Shown one piece after another: positions 1 through 8,892 of a stretch of DNA of 64,000 nt (position 1 is the stretch's first letter; every line of letters begins with the position of its first letter). The notes beneath the pieces are model-generated. The model was not told the DNA's origin. It saw only the letters and a list, made by a program, of their open reading frames with translations, and did not search any database. Position numbers and translations under genes: made by a program. The stretch comes from an uncultured Christensenella sp. (GTDB lineage: Bacteria > Bacillota > Clostridia > Christensenellales > CAG-917), in assembly GCA_910578325.1 (NCBI GenBank), contig CAJTQT010000003.1:171520-235519 (forward strand), written 5' to 3'.

Positions 1-297
1 ATCGTCCTTGCTAAAAGTAAGGTTTAGAATTTCATCATTATTTATCGCATCTGTTAATTCTTCAGTAATATTAATGCATATATACCGTTGGGCAATAGTA
101 GGAGTGATATAATCTATAATTTTGTCCTTACAGCTCACTGTACCATTATATGAATTATTCATATTTTGAACATATAATTTAATTACAGCGTTTTTTATTT
201 TGTTATCATTTGTCAATGAAGATTTATATGACACTTTGAAAAAATCAGAAGTGGCACTAAATCTAAGATTATTACTCCCATCAATTTTTTTAAACAT
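1..297 (-). CDS. Partial gene, N-terminal 99 codons of a beta-rich protein (DNRLRE-like?)
   Basis: The frame starts at ATG 297-295 behind AGGAGC and is open to the window edge, so only the N-terminus is visible. It begins MFKKIDGSNNLRF and has no signal peptide. The run KNAVIKLYVQNMNN, followed about 40 residues later by ICINITEELTDAI, resembles the 'A.LKLYV ... VDVTE' pattern of DNRLRE/TGF-propeptide-like beta domains found in wall-associated or RHS-type proteins. That match is weak and made by eye. The gene lies 89 nt downstream of a phage-type sigma-like gene on the same strand. I do not assign a function. Confidence 0.5.
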   Translation of the reverse strand, partial: MFKKIDGSNNLRFSATSDFFKVSYKSSLTNDNKIKNAVIKLYVQNMNNSYNGTVSCKDKIIDYITPTIAQRYICINITEELTDAINNDEILNLTFSKDD

Positions 298-386
298 AAT
301 TTGCTCCTTTGGTAAAAGTTTATATTTTATATTCTAAACGGATATTTTTCTAATGCCTTCTAATTTTTGCTAATTTACACTAATCT

Positions 387-818
387 TTACGCTTGTTCGT
401 CTGCCAAATATAAATCAATGAACTTTTCGAGAGCTATTGTATGCAACTGATAAATTCTTTTTGAAGAATAATGCATCTTATCTGCAATTTGGTCATAGGT
501 ATAAAACCTTATATATTTGAGATAAATTATGTTTCTATAAGGCTGTTCTAATTTTTTGATAATCGTTTCAATTTTTTGTTTTTTATTTAGGATTTCTATT
601 AGCGATTCTTCTTCGCGCATTTCTCTTTCAACAACATTATTTAATTGCACTCCTACCGCATCTGCTTCATTCGGTGTATGTTCACTAAGTGATTTTATTC
701 TTAATATTGAATTTTCAATATCGGTTTTATATTTTTCTCTTTCTTTTGACTTTTCTAAAAAATAATCAACATCGAGAGCGCAGTTCTCTAATTCTTTTTT
801 AACATCATCTTTGGTCAT
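387..818 (-). CDS. Phage-type sigma-70-like / DUF1492-like regulator
   Basis: This 143-residue cytoplasmic protein has a charged helical N-terminal half, probably coiled coil over residues 10-85, and a C-terminal helix-turn-helix like sigma region 4 (IIYLKYIRFYTYDQIADKMH followed by SSKRIYQLHTIALEKF). Proteins of this build (ArpU/DUF1492 type) are late-gene activators in phages and mobile elements. The start at 818 is chosen because AGAGGAAAAACT precedes that ATG; an in-frame start 12 codons upstream lacks such a site. A terminator separates it from the upstream membrane-protein gene. Its target is unknown. Confidence 0.7.
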   Translation of the reverse strand: MTKDDVKKELENCALDVDYFLEKSKEREKYKTDIENSILRIKSLSEHTPNEADAVGVQLNNVVEREMREEESLIEILNKKQKIETIIKKLEQPYRNIIYLKYIRFYTYDQIADKMHYSSKRIYQLHTIALEKFIDLYLADEQA

Positions 819-888
819 AGTTTTTCCTCTTCGAAATTTTGCTTTTATATACATAACGAAATTAAAAATGCTTTTGTTCCAAAAATTG

Positions 889-919
889 TAAAAAAAATGA
901 ACCGACTAAATGTCGGTTC
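889..919 (-). terminator. Intrinsic terminator of the sigma-factor operon
   Basis: On the minus strand an 8-bp stem GAACCGAC/GTCGGTTC (912-919 with 899-906) and a 5-nt loop are followed by ATTTTTTTT. It closes the operon that runs from 3425 down to 940. Confidence 0.85.
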
Positions 920-939
920 TAAATTTGACTATTAATTAT

Positions 940-1608
940 TTAATAAATCCTATCTAACAAATCACAAATACTTAATTCTTCATATGTAATAACACTTATA
1001 TAATAATTATATTGTCCATAACTTAAAAATATATAATTATTATATTGGAAATCAATTACACTACTTACAGTTTCAAAATTTACATTGCAATTACGCCATA
1101 CATATGAATTTAATAAATCATCATAATGATATAATAAATTATACTTGTATTCTTTCTTTAACAATATAGTTGTTATATTTTCTATATACTCATCATAAAC
1201 ATCAATGACTTGCTCCGCTCCTATAGCCTTATTATTCTCTTTTAAAAGCCACAATGAAGTTTCGCTATATACAGATTCTATAGATGGTATCAATAAAGAT
1301 TGACAATTATCCAATTGGTCTATACTGCTATCATCGGAATCTATTATGTCATTACTTGTAATTTGATAAATTATTGGTCCCGTTGGCACATTTTGATTAA
1401 TAGCAAGTGGCACTGTAACTGTTATTACTAATACAATTGCCACTATTGTAGCAACCATAAACCAAAGTCGGTTCTTGTTAAATTTACTTTTATTATTATG
1501 CGGATGTTGAATTTCAGCTTCCTTCAATTTTTTTAGGTCATCCTTTGCTGAACTCTTAGTAGTTTCAACATACTGTTGCATAATTTCATCGAAATCTTTA
1601 TCAGTCAT
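940..1608 (-). CDS. Single-pass membrane protein, candidate anti-sigma factor
   Basis: The 222-residue protein has a soluble, charged N-terminus of about 46 residues, one transmembrane segment at about residues 48-70 (WFMVATIVAIVLVITVTVPL), and an external domain of about 150 residues rich in Tyr, Asn and Ile. I recognise no family. It is the last gene of an operon with an ECF-type sigma factor and a secreted C39-like protein. Topology and position fit a transmembrane anti-sigma factor, but there is no visible zinc-binding ZAS motif, so this is inference. AAGGAGAGAT precedes the ATG. It starts 9 nt after the upstream gene ends. Confidence 0.6.
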   Translation of the reverse strand: MTDKDFDEIMQQYVETTKSSAKDDLKKLKEAEIQHPHNNKSKFNKNRLWFMVATIVAIVLVITVTVPLAINQNVPTGPIIYQITSNDIIDSDDSSIDQLDNCQSLLIPSIESVYSETSLWLLKENNKAIGAEQVIDVYDEYIENITTILLKKEYKYNLLYHYDDLLNSYVWRNCNVNFETVSSVIDFQYNNYIFLSYGQYNYYISVITYEELSICDLLDRIY

Positions 1609-1616
1609 ATCTCTCC

Positions 1617-2507
1617 TTAATATACATTGACTGCTTCTGCATCATCCATAACCCCATTATTATCTAAAAGATAATAAAAAACCACACCTGTACTAACAAC
1701 CATACGAATACCCGATGCAACCTCTATATACACTTTTGAGTTTATTATAGCTCCATCATTATTATAATAGTCTACTATTTGATACCCATATGCTATAGCA
1801 ATGTGTGTATCATTATCATAGATACTCTTATTTAAGATGTCAACATTCTCATGATAGTTAACTGATGTTAGATTAAATCCACTTAAATATAATACCACGG
1901 GATGTCCCATTTGTATTTGAGTAATAAACTTATCTATATCAAATTTTTTATTGCTAAAGACATTGTTATATGTAATACTTTTTCCTTTCTCATTTATATA
2001 TTGCGTTAGCCCTTGCTTAAACATCGCTTGTGTAGTTCCATTATAATCTAATCCCGTCCGCATATATGAATAAAGCGTATTAATTACTGCTTGCTTTTTA
2101 CTTTGGTTCATTCGCATTGGATAATACACATATTGATTCTTTACAATTCTTCCCGAAGTATAATCAGGAATAAAATCGTCATAAAAACGATCGTAATAAT
2201 TTATAATATTAGCACCGGCAACATTAGCACATGCATTTTCTAAATTATTATCTGTATTATAACAGTCTGGAAATGTAACATTAACTCTGTCATATTTTCT
2301 TATATTTTTGGTAGCATATTCTATTCTTTCCGTTTCCGACTTGCCTATGGTTGTTTCAGAATACGCTATACTTCCATAGTATTTTTCACTTGGCTCATAT
2401 GCGAAAGCACAATTAGTAACTTCTTTAATAGAAACTAATGTCAATATACAAACAATAAAATATGTAACTGCTATTATTCTTATAAAACTAAATTTTTTCT
2501 TTGTCAT
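1617..2507 (-). CDS. Secreted papain-like (C39-type) cysteine peptidase-like protein
   Basis: Residues 1-36 form a signal peptide with a likely cleavage after AFA. The exported part has a motif of the C39-like fold, NACANVAGANIINYYDRF, with candidate nucleophile Cys93, and the candidate general base His235 in DNDTHIAIAYGY. Between them lies GHPVVLYLSG, the usual strand before the His. Length (296 aa) suits a single-domain peptidase. It may mature a peptide or bind one; the substrate is unknown. AGGAGAAGAAA gives a clear start. It lies between the sigma factor and the membrane protein, 12 nt downstream of the former, so it is probably controlled by that sigma factor. Confidence 0.65.
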   Translation of the reverse strand: MTKKKFSFIRIIAVTYFIVCILTLVSIKEVTNCAFAYEPSEKYYGSIAYSETTIGKSETERIEYATKNIRKYDRVNVTFPDCYNTDNNLENACANVAGANIINYYDRFYDDFIPDYTSGRIVKNQYVYYPMRMNQSKKQAVINTLYSYMRTGLDYNGTTQAMFKQGLTQYINEKGKSITYNNVFSNKKFDIDKFITQIQMGHPVVLYLSGFNLTSVNYHENVDILNKSIYDNDTHIAIAYGYQIVDYYNNDGAIINSKVYIEVASGIRMVVSTGVVFYYLLDNNGVMDDAEAVNVY

Positions 2508-2519
2508 TTTCTTCTCCTA

Positions 2520-3062
2520 TTATTCAAGATGTTCTTTAAGTATCATTATAGCATTCTGTTTTTGCCTACATACTTCAGTTGATGACATTTTCAGTTCTTT
2601 AGCTATTTCTCTAATAGTACATTTTTCAAAATATACCGCCTGTATTATTATAGCTTGCAATTTAGTTAATCTTTTAAATGCTTGTTCCATCATTAAGTGT
2701 AATTCAATCCTCTCTATACTTAAATTTTGATAATTCGTTAAACTCCCGTAATCAACATAATCGATATATACTTCTTGATGCTTATGTAATTTCCTATATC
2801 TGTCAATAGCCTTATTTCTAATGACTTTACATAAATATCCATAAGCATTTTTATTAAAGCGATATAATTTTAAAATTTTATAAATCTCTGCCCAAAAATC
2901 TTGCACTAAGTCTTCCGCATCTAATTTATCATGTAAATATTTATAAGCAATATGTCTAATAGGAACAGAAATTAAGCTATGTAGTTCATTTATTAAATTA
3001 TATTCACCTAAATTTATTTGCTTAACGAGTTTTTCAATTTTATCTCTTTCTTCTCCTTCCAT
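2520..3062 (-). CDS. ECF-type RNA polymerase sigma factor
   Basis: The 180-residue protein carries sigma region 2 (residues about 30-90, including LDAEDLVQDFWAEIYK and the -10 recognition helix AYGYLCKVIRNKAIDRYRK) and sigma region 4 (about 120-175, TKLQAIIIQAVYFEKCTIREIAKELKMSS with an HTH). It lacks regions 1 and 3, as in ECF factors. It directs RNA polymerase to a small regulon, most likely including its own operon. The nearest Shine-Dalgarno (AAGGA) is 12-14 nt from the ATG, so translation may be weak or coupled to the XRE gene 21 nt upstream. Confidence 0.85.
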   Translation of the reverse strand: MEGEERDKIEKLVKQINLGEYNLINELHSLISVPIRHIAYKYLHDKLDAEDLVQDFWAEIYKILKLYRFNKNAYGYLCKVIRNKAIDRYRKLHKHQEVYIDYVDYGSLTNYQNLSIERIELHLMMEQAFKRLTKLQAIIIQAVYFEKCTIREIAKELKMSSTEVCRQKQNAIMILKEHLE

Positions 3063-3083
3063 TTAAGATTTAATATCCTTAGT

Positions 3084-3425
3084 TTATTCTATATTTTTAT
3101 CTATTAATAATCTTTCTATAAATAAATTAATCATTTCTAAATCATCCTCTGATAATTCTAAAAGTTTATTTGCAATCTCAGTTTGTTTTACTGACATTTC
3201 TTCAGATTTATTTTCTGAAAAGAAAACAGCTAATGAAACACCCAAATAATCACAAATTTTTTCAATAGAACGTAGAGATGGTCTACATGCCGCATCTCGT
3301 TTTGGATTCTTTTTCCACTGATAAATCGTTGATGATATATTTGTATTTTCTCTTAACTTATAATACGTGATACCTTTTTCCGACATCAACTGCTCAATTC
3401 TGGCAATAACAATTTTTTTATCCAT
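3084..3425 (-). CDS. XRE-family helix-turn-helix regulator
   Basis: The 113-residue protein has an N-terminal Cro/C1-type HTH (ARIEQLMSEKGITYYKLREN, with TIYQWKKNP as recognition region; then IEKICDYLGVSLAVFF) and an acidic helical C-terminus that may dimerise. ATG 3425 is chosen because GAGG lies 5 nt upstream; a longer frame from 3452 has no site. It is the first gene of the sigma factor operon and sits directly behind a promoter overlapped by inverted repeats, which suggests autoregulation and control of the downstream genes. Confidence 0.85.
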   Translation of the reverse strand: MDKKIVIARIEQLMSEKGITYYKLRENTNISSTIYQWKKNPKRDAACRPSLRSIEKICDYLGVSLAVFFSENKSEEMSVKQTEIANKLLELSEDDLEMINLFIERLLIDKNIE

Positions 3426-3457
3426 ATCAACCTCGATGTAATATACAACCATTTTAA

Positions 3458-3520
3458 AGTAGTTATTTCACCTTTATAAAGTGACTACTACATCATAAAT
3501 AAGTTGATTTTTCAACTCAA
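3458..3520 (-). promoter_or_regulatory. Promoter and putative operator of the XRE/sigma operon
   Basis: Reading the minus strand, -35 TTGAGT (3520-3515) and -10 TATGAT (3497-3492) are 17 bp apart. The spacer carries GTTGA-AAAA-TCAAC. Downstream of the -10, 3489-3458 forms an imperfect inverted repeat with outer arms AGTAGT/ACTACT and an inner TTTATAAA core. Both could bind the XRE protein encoded next. Confidence 0.7.
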
Positions 3521-3549
3521 ATTATAAAATCCTAATAACAGAATAACTA

Positions 3550-4464
3550 TTATAACTCTTTTAATCCTTTCCAAACTGGCTGACGCATTCCCCCACTCTC
3601 TGTTTCGTGCATAAAGTGTGCAGTCCCTATAAGCTCAGGCTTTATCCACACTGCGTTTTTGTATTTGTCAAACCAAGGATTTCTAACCGTATTCTTTTTA
3701 GCAAACTCATAAATAATTCTGCGTTCTTCTTCGGATATTCCTAGATATACTTTACCTCTACATTGCAATACGCCGTTCTCGTCATAGTATCCAAGTATTA
3801 AATCTTTAACTTTCCCATTATTATCAGGTTGATATCCGCATATCAATAAATCCTCATCTTGCATTACCTTTATCTTGATCCATTCTATTGAGCGCTTCCC
3901 TATATGGTATAATCCGTCTTTTCTCTTTGCTACGATACCCTCTAACTCTTGTGCCTTTGCGAGTTCAAAAAATGCAATGCCATTCTTTTCTATATATCTT
4001 GAAATACCTAAGTTATGCCCTTCCGCAACTGCATTTGCAAGTGCAGATTTGCGTTCCATTTGAGTTTTGTCTGTTAAATCTTTTCCGTCTAAATATAAAA
4101 TATCATAAGCTACAAACTGAACGGGATTGGCTTTTGCCGCCAAACTTATCTTAAACTTATCCCCCATAAGACTGCGTTTTTGTAAGGCATAGAAATCGGG
4201 CTTACCGTCTGTTAGTACGACAAGCTCACCGTCGAGTATAACTCGCTTTTTAACGCATTTGCACATATCGGATAATTCGGGGTAAATATCCGTAACGTCT
4301 TTATATCTCTTATTTTGCAATGTAATCGAATTGCAGTCCAAATAAGCAATGCACCGTATGCCGTCTAATTTCAATTCATAGATATAATCATCGTCATCAA
4401 ACGGCTCGTGTTCTTCATACAAAAGCATTGGCGATATATTCTTTTCTTCAAATAAATCTACCAT
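3550..4464 (-). CDS. ligD: ATP-dependent DNA ligase, LigD-type ligase domain only
   Basis: This 304-residue enzyme seals DNA nicks using ATP. The adenylated lysine is Lys32 in YELKLDGIR (motif I). Further motifs are DGELVVL (about residue 85), EGIVAKRKDGLYHIGKRS (motif IV region) and WIKIK (motif V), followed by an OB-fold with a C-terminal GGMRQPVWKGL. There is no polymerase or phosphoesterase domain, unlike full-length mycobacterial LigD, so this is the compact stand-alone form. It overlaps the Ku gene by 1 nt (TAATG), and the pair forms a minimal non-homologous end-joining system. Confidence 0.93.
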   Translation of the reverse strand: MVDLFEEKNISPMLLYEEHEPFDDDDYIYELKLDGIRCIAYLDCNSITLQNKRYKDVTDIYPELSDMCKCVKKRVILDGELVVLTDGKPDFYALQKRSLMGDKFKISLAAKANPVQFVAYDILYLDGKDLTDKTQMERKSALANAVAEGHNLGISRYIEKNGIAFFELAKAQELEGIVAKRKDGLYHIGKRSIEWIKIKVMQDEDLLICGYQPDNNGKVKDLILGYYDENGVLQCRGKVYLGISEEERRIIYEFAKKNTVRNPWFDKYKNAVWIKPELIGTAHFMHETESGGMRQPVWKGLKEL

Positions 4465-5279
4465 TACGCTTCTTTCTTCTTTGCAGTCTTTCTTACAGGT
4501 GCTTTATTAACGATTTTAGATTTCTGCGCAAGTTCAAGGCTCTTTGTCAATGCTTCCATAAGATTGGTTATAGAACTACCGCCCTTTTCTTTCGGAGCAA
4601 CAATTTCCTTACCCGCTATTTTCCTTTCTATAGCTTCTTGAACTTTCTCCCTATACTCATCTTTATATTCTTCGGGAGTAAACTCTCCGCTCATTCCCTC
4701 TATAATCGCCTTTGCTATTTTGAGCTCGGATGCGTTAGGCTTTTCTGTAATGTCCTTTGCTGGATTTTTAGTAACTTCCTCTGCAAAGAATAATGTATTC
4801 AACAATAACTGTCCATCTTTCGCGCGTATCAATATAAGTGTTTCTTTATTGCCCATAACGGTTTTAGCAATAGCCGCCTTACCTTCTTCTTCCATTGCCG
4901 TTAAAAGCACTGCAACCGCTTTCTCTGCGCCCGTAGGCACAATGTAATACGGTTTATCAAAATACAACGGGTCAACCTCTGAGAGGCTCACAAACTTTTC
5001 TATCGTTATATTCTTATCTTTCTTTGATTTAATCTTTTCAAAATCTTTATCATCAAATATAACATACTTGCCTTCCTCGTACTCAAAGCCCTTAACAATA
5101 TCTTCTTGCTTAACTTCACGCCCGTCACAATCTGCACAGGTCTTTTTATACTTGACACGACTCATAGTCTTTTTATCTATCATGTTAAAGCCAATGTCAT
5201 TGTTCTTAATTGTATTATGCAAAGTTATTGGAATGTAAACAAATCCGAAACTTATACTACCTTTATACGAATAACTCAT
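4464..5279 (-). CDS. ku: Ku protein, bacterial NHEJ DNA-end binder
   Basis: The 271-residue protein has the prokaryotic Ku core: it opens with SYSKGSISFGFVYIP-type sequence (SYKGSISFGFVYIPITL), then CADCDGREVKQEDIVKGFEYEEGKYV, and ends in a lysine-rich tail (APVRKTAKKKEA) typical of DNA-contacting Ku tails. Ku homodimers thread onto double-strand ends and recruit the ligase encoded immediately downstream. No Shine-Dalgarno is visible before the ATG; TACTAT lies just 4 nt upstream. In Firmicutes such pairs are often tied to stationary phase or spore survival; nothing in the sequence proves that here. Confidence 0.95.
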   Translation of the reverse strand: MSYSYKGSISFGFVYIPITLHNTIKNNDIGFNMIDKKTMSRVKYKKTCADCDGREVKQEDIVKGFEYEEGKYVIFDDKDFEKIKSKKDKNITIEKFVSLSEVDPLYFDKPYYIVPTGAEKAVAVLLTAMEEEGKAAIAKTVMGNKETLILIRAKDGQLLLNTLFFAEEVTKNPAKDITEKPNASELKIAKAIIEGMSGEFTPEEYKDEYREKVQEAIERKIAGKEIVAPKEKGGSSITNLMEALTKSLELAQKSKIVNKAPVRKTAKKKEA

Positions 5280-5353
5280 ATAAATAGTATTAACAATAAC
5301 AATAAAAATAGTCCATATAAAAGTATGGCTTTTTAACTACTCACAAAAGATTT

Positions 5354-5902
5354 TCAAAAAATTTTCCGTGGTTCAAGTCGCAACTTTTTGCACCAACCGA
5401 TAGCATCCGCTTTCACATGTTCAAAAGCAATGCTATTTTCGCCAAATTGACCTAATATTAACTTACCTGCAATTTCATATGCACGTATTTGCTCTAAATG
5501 CTCGCTAACTTTTGCTTTTAACGAACTCGTGAGTGGCGAAAAGAAATTGTGTATCAACTCATAAAACCTTGATTTCTTATAGGCTTTTAGCCCTTTTCTG
5601 TGTGCTACACGGCAATATTTCTGCCAAGCACGATACTTTGTATAATTTCTTTTAATTCTATCGTGATCTAATTCGTTGAAATCGGGATAGTAATAGCCTT
5701 CTTTTCTACCCTTATTCGGACAAAACATCAAAAATAGTTCCTCATCGCTTACAGACTTGGACACGGGAATGGCTAAATTAAGTTCTTTTGCCCTTTTAAT
5801 AGTTTTTATCACTGTAGTACGAGAGCATTCGCAAATTTTAGCTATCTGCGTATTGGTATTGCCTTTATGATAATATAGCAAAATAGCTCGATAATTCGTC
5901 AT
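5354..5902 (-). pseudogene. IS21-family istA transposase remnant
   Basis: Residues 1-60 (YRAILLYYHKGNTNTQIAKI, then CSRTTVIKTIKRAKELNLAIP) match the HTH_23-like DNA-binding start of IS21 IstA, and YYYPDFNELDHDRIKRN matches the segment just after. A full IstA is about 400-500 residues with an rve DDE domain; this frame is 182 residues and no DDE core is visible. No istB follows. The remaining C-terminal part does not look like IstA. The gene is therefore probably an internally deleted relic. It sits at the edge of the AT-rich block. Confidence 0.6.
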
Positions 5903-6011
5903 AACACCCTCCTATTTGTTTTAAATTCTATCAAATTTTTTTGATTAAATCAAGTGTTCAAGTAGAATGGAAAAATATTTTTTTAATTATATTTTTAGTG
6001 TTTTTGAACAT

Positions 6012-6046
6012 AAAAATAGGACTTATTTCGCATTGAAATAAGTCCT
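6012..6046 (-). terminator. Terminator of ppdK
   Basis: On the minus strand a perfect 12-bp stem AGGACTTATTTC/GAAATAAGTCCT with a 5-nt loop is followed by ATTTTTA. It lies about 40 nt after the ppdK stop. Confidence 0.9.
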
Positions 6047-6087
6047 AAATTACAATATATTGTGTTTACTTTATAGCCGCACCACTA

Positions 6088-8736
6088 TCACTTGGACCTT
6101 GGATGACGGATATTAGCCTGCGCCGCCGCAAGTCTTGCAATCGGGACACGGAAAGGCGAGCAGGACACGTAATCAAGTCCGATTGCGTGGCAGAACTCGA
6201 TTGATGACGGATCACCGCCGTGTTCGCCGCAAATTCCGCAGTGGATATTCTTGCGCACGGAATGTCCCATCTCAACAGCCAACTTCATCAATTTACCTAC
6301 GCCGATGGTGTCAAGTCTTGCAAACGGGTCGGATTCGTAAATCTTCGCCTGATAGTAACTCGGCAGGAACTTGCTTGCGTCGTCACGGCTGAATCCGAAC
6401 GTCATCTGAGTAAGGTCGTTGGTACCGAAGCAGAAGAACTCGGCTTCGATTGCGATTTCGTCCGCGGTAAGAGCCGCTCTGGGGATTTCAATCATCGTAC
6501 CGACTTCATATTCAAGTTCAATGCCGGATTCTTTTATAACCGCGTCGGCTGTTTCGACAACAGTCTTCTTGCAGAACTTCAATTCTTTTACTTCGCCGAT
6601 AAGCGGAATCATAATTTCGGGAACGACTTTCCAGTCGGGGTGACGTTTCTGAACGTTGATAGCCGCTTTGATGATAGCCTTTGTCTGCATAACCGCGATT
6701 TCGGGATACGTGACCGCAAGACGGCATCCGCGATGTCCCATCATCGGGTTGAATTCGTGCAGGCTGTCGCAGAGCATCTTAATTTCTTCGACGGTCTTGC
6801 CTTTTGCATTTGCAAGGAGTTCGATATCCTTTTCGTCGGTGGGAACAAACTCATGAAGCGGCGGGTCGAGGAAACGGATTGTAACAGGCATACCTTTCAA
6901 TGCTTCCATAAGACCTTCGAAGTCTTTTTGTTGCATCGGCTCGATAGCGTCGAGTGCTTTCTTGCGCTCTTCAACGGTATCGGAGCAGATCATCTCGCGG
7001 AATTTATCGATTCTGCCGGGTCCGAAGAACATGTGTTCGGTACGGGTAAGACCGATACCCTGTGCGCCGAGTTCTGCAGCGCGCTGAGCATCTTCGGGCG
7101 TATCCGCATTTGTACGCACGCCGAGTGCTTTATACTTATCGGCAAGTTTCATAATTCTGCCGAAGTAGCCGCTGTTGGGATCTGCGGGAACGGTTTTGAT
7201 GCTGATATCGTAAATATTACCGGTGGAGCCGTCCAAAGAAAGTTCGTCACCCTCGTGGAACACCTTGCCGCCGAGTTCGAAGAACTTCTCTTCTTCGTGC
7301 ATCTTGATGTCGCCGCAACCGGAAACGCAACAGGTTCCCATTCCGCGGGCGACAACCGCCGCGTGAGAGGTCTGACCGCCGCGAACGGTAAGGATACCCT
7401 GAGCATATTTCATACCCTCGATATCTTCGGGAGAAGTTTCGAGTCTGACAAGAATGACCTTCTTGCCCGCTTTGCCGAGTTCGACAGCGTCTTCAGGGGT
7501 GAATACAATCGTACCCGCCGCCGCACCGGGAGATGCCGCGATACCTTTGCCGACAACGTTTTCTTTATCCGCTTTTTTGAGCGCAGCGGTATCGAAAGTC
7601 GGGTGCAGGAGCATATCGAGCGTCTTAGCGTCGATTTGGAGAAGAGCCTCTTTTTCGGTTATCATACCCTCGTCGATGAGGTCGCAGGCAATGCGGATAG
7701 CCGCCGCCGCAGTACGCTTACCGTTTCTGGTTTGGAGCATATAAAGTTTGCCTTTTTCAATGGTAAACTCCATATCCTGCATATCTCTGTAATGGTTTTC
7801 GAGAGTCTTGCAAACGCCGAGGAACTGCTCGTAAACTTCGGGGAGAACTTCCGCCATCGTGGAAATGGGCATAGGAGTACGAACACCCGCAACGACGTCT
7901 TCGCCCTGCGCGTTCATAAGGAACTCACCCATAAGACCGGGTTCGCCGGTAGCGGGATTTCTGGTAAACGCAACGCCGGTGCCGCAGTCGTCGCCCATAT
8001 TGCCGAACGCCATCATCTGAACGTTTACGGCAGTACCCCAACTGTAAGGAATATCGTGGTCCATACGGTAGATATTCGCACGCGGGTTATCCCAACTGCG
8101 GAAGACCGCTTTGACCGCCTCGAAAAGTTGTTCTTTGGGGTCGGAGGGGAAATCCTTGCCGAGTTGGTTTTTGTACTCTGCTTTAAACTGGTTTGCAAGT
8201 TCTTTCAGATCGCCTGCGGTAAGGTCGACGTCGAACTGAACACCCTTTTTCTCTTTCATCTCGTCGATGAGTTTCTCGAAATATTTCTTTCCGACTTCCA
8301 TAACGACGTCGGAGAACATCTGTATAAAGCGGCGGTAGCAGTCCCAAGCCCATCTGGGGTTGTTGGATTTTGTCGCGAGCACTTCGACAACTTCGTCGTT
8401 AAGACCGAGGTTGAGAATGGTGTCCATCATACCGGGCATAGACGCTCTTGCGCCCGAACGGACGGAAACGAGAAGCGGATTTTCCTTATCGCCGAATTTT
8501 TTACCCGCAATTGCTTCGAGTTTTGCAATGTTTTCGATGATTTCGGCGCAAATGGAATCGTTGATTTGTCTGCCGTCCTCGTAATACTGAGTGCACGCCT
8601 CCGTCGAAATCGTGAATCCCTGCGGAACAGGAAGACCGATGTTGGTCATTTCGGCGAGGTTTGCGCCCTTGCCACCGAGCAATTCGCGCATAGTCGCATT
8701 GCCTTCGGTGAACAGATATACATATTTCTTCTGCAT
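6088..8736 (-). CDS. ppdK: Pyruvate, phosphate dikinase
   Basis: The enzyme interconverts pyruvate, ATP and Pi with PEP, AMP and PPi in the cytosol; in anaerobic Clostridia it often works in glycolysis using PPi. At 882 residues it has full family length. The N-terminal ATP-grasp domain opens with the motif GGKGANLAEMTNIGLPVPQG. The central swivelling domain carries the phosphorylated His in GGQTSHAAVVARGMG (about residue 455). The C-terminal PEP domain contains GLTRTEHMF, GTNDLTQMTFG and the catalytic Cys in HCGICGEHGGDP. AGGAGG lies 8 nt before the ATG. The gene is monocistronic with its own promoter and terminator and is divergent from corA. Confidence 0.98.
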   Translation of the reverse strand: MQKKYVYLFTEGNATMRELLGGKGANLAEMTNIGLPVPQGFTISTEACTQYYEDGRQINDSICAEIIENIAKLEAIAGKKFGDKENPLLVSVRSGARASMPGMMDTILNLGLNDEVVEVLATKSNNPRWAWDCYRRFIQMFSDVVMEVGKKYFEKLIDEMKEKKGVQFDVDLTAGDLKELANQFKAEYKNQLGKDFPSDPKEQLFEAVKAVFRSWDNPRANIYRMDHDIPYSWGTAVNVQMMAFGNMGDDCGTGVAFTRNPATGEPGLMGEFLMNAQGEDVVAGVRTPMPISTMAEVLPEVYEQFLGVCKTLENHYRDMQDMEFTIEKGKLYMLQTRNGKRTAAAAIRIACDLIDEGMITEKEALLQIDAKTLDMLLHPTFDTAALKKADKENVVGKGIAASPGAAAGTIVFTPEDAVELGKAGKKVILVRLETSPEDIEGMKYAQGILTVRGGQTSHAAVVARGMGTCCVSGCGDIKMHEEEKFFELGGKVFHEGDELSLDGSTGNIYDISIKTVPADPNSGYFGRIMKLADKYKALGVRTNADTPEDAQRAAELGAQGIGLTRTEHMFFGPGRIDKFREMICSDTVEERKKALDAIEPMQQKDFEGLMEALKGMPVTIRFLDPPLHEFVPTDEKDIELLANAKGKTVEEIKMLCDSLHEFNPMMGHRGCRLAVTYPEIAVMQTKAIIKAAINVQKRHPDWKVVPEIMIPLIGEVKELKFCKKTVVETADAVIKESGIELEYEVGTMIEIPRAALTADEIAIEAEFFCFGTNDLTQMTFGFSRDDASKFLPSYYQAKIYESDPFARLDTIGVGKLMKLAVEMGHSVRKNIHCGICGEHGGDPSSIEFCHAIGLDYVSCSPFRVPIARLAAAQANIRHPRSK

Positions 8737-8773
8737 TTAGAAGTCCTCCTAAAAGAATTCTTTTAATAAACTA

Positions 8774-8802
8774 ATAATAACAAAATACAATAGAGTTGGC
8801 AA
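8774..8802 (-). promoter_or_regulatory. ppdK promoter
   Basis: On the minus strand -35 TTGCCA (8802-8797) and -10 TATTAT (8779-8774) are 17 bp apart. The 5' UTR contains the palindrome AAAAGAATTCTTTT just before the ribosome site. Confidence 0.65.
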
Positions 8803-8892
8803 GAGGATAACTGTAAAAATACATAAAATTCAACGCCGAATTTTCCATAATTTTCTATGCAACCGAAAATAATATCGATGTACTCAAAATTG

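Noticed and set aside
5354..5902. Complete IS21 insertion
   Set aside because: The frame is less than half of IstA length, the DDE domain and istB are missing, and no terminal inverted repeats could be identified by eye.
6220..8766. An 848-codon open frame on the plus strand opposite ppdK
   Set aside because: It is antisense to an unmistakable PPDK. Its protein is His/Phe/Arg-rich with no motif and no ribosome site; strong codon bias on the sense strand produces such frames. Similar antisense frames opposite the ABC exporter (56601-58187), addA and potD were rejected for the same reason.
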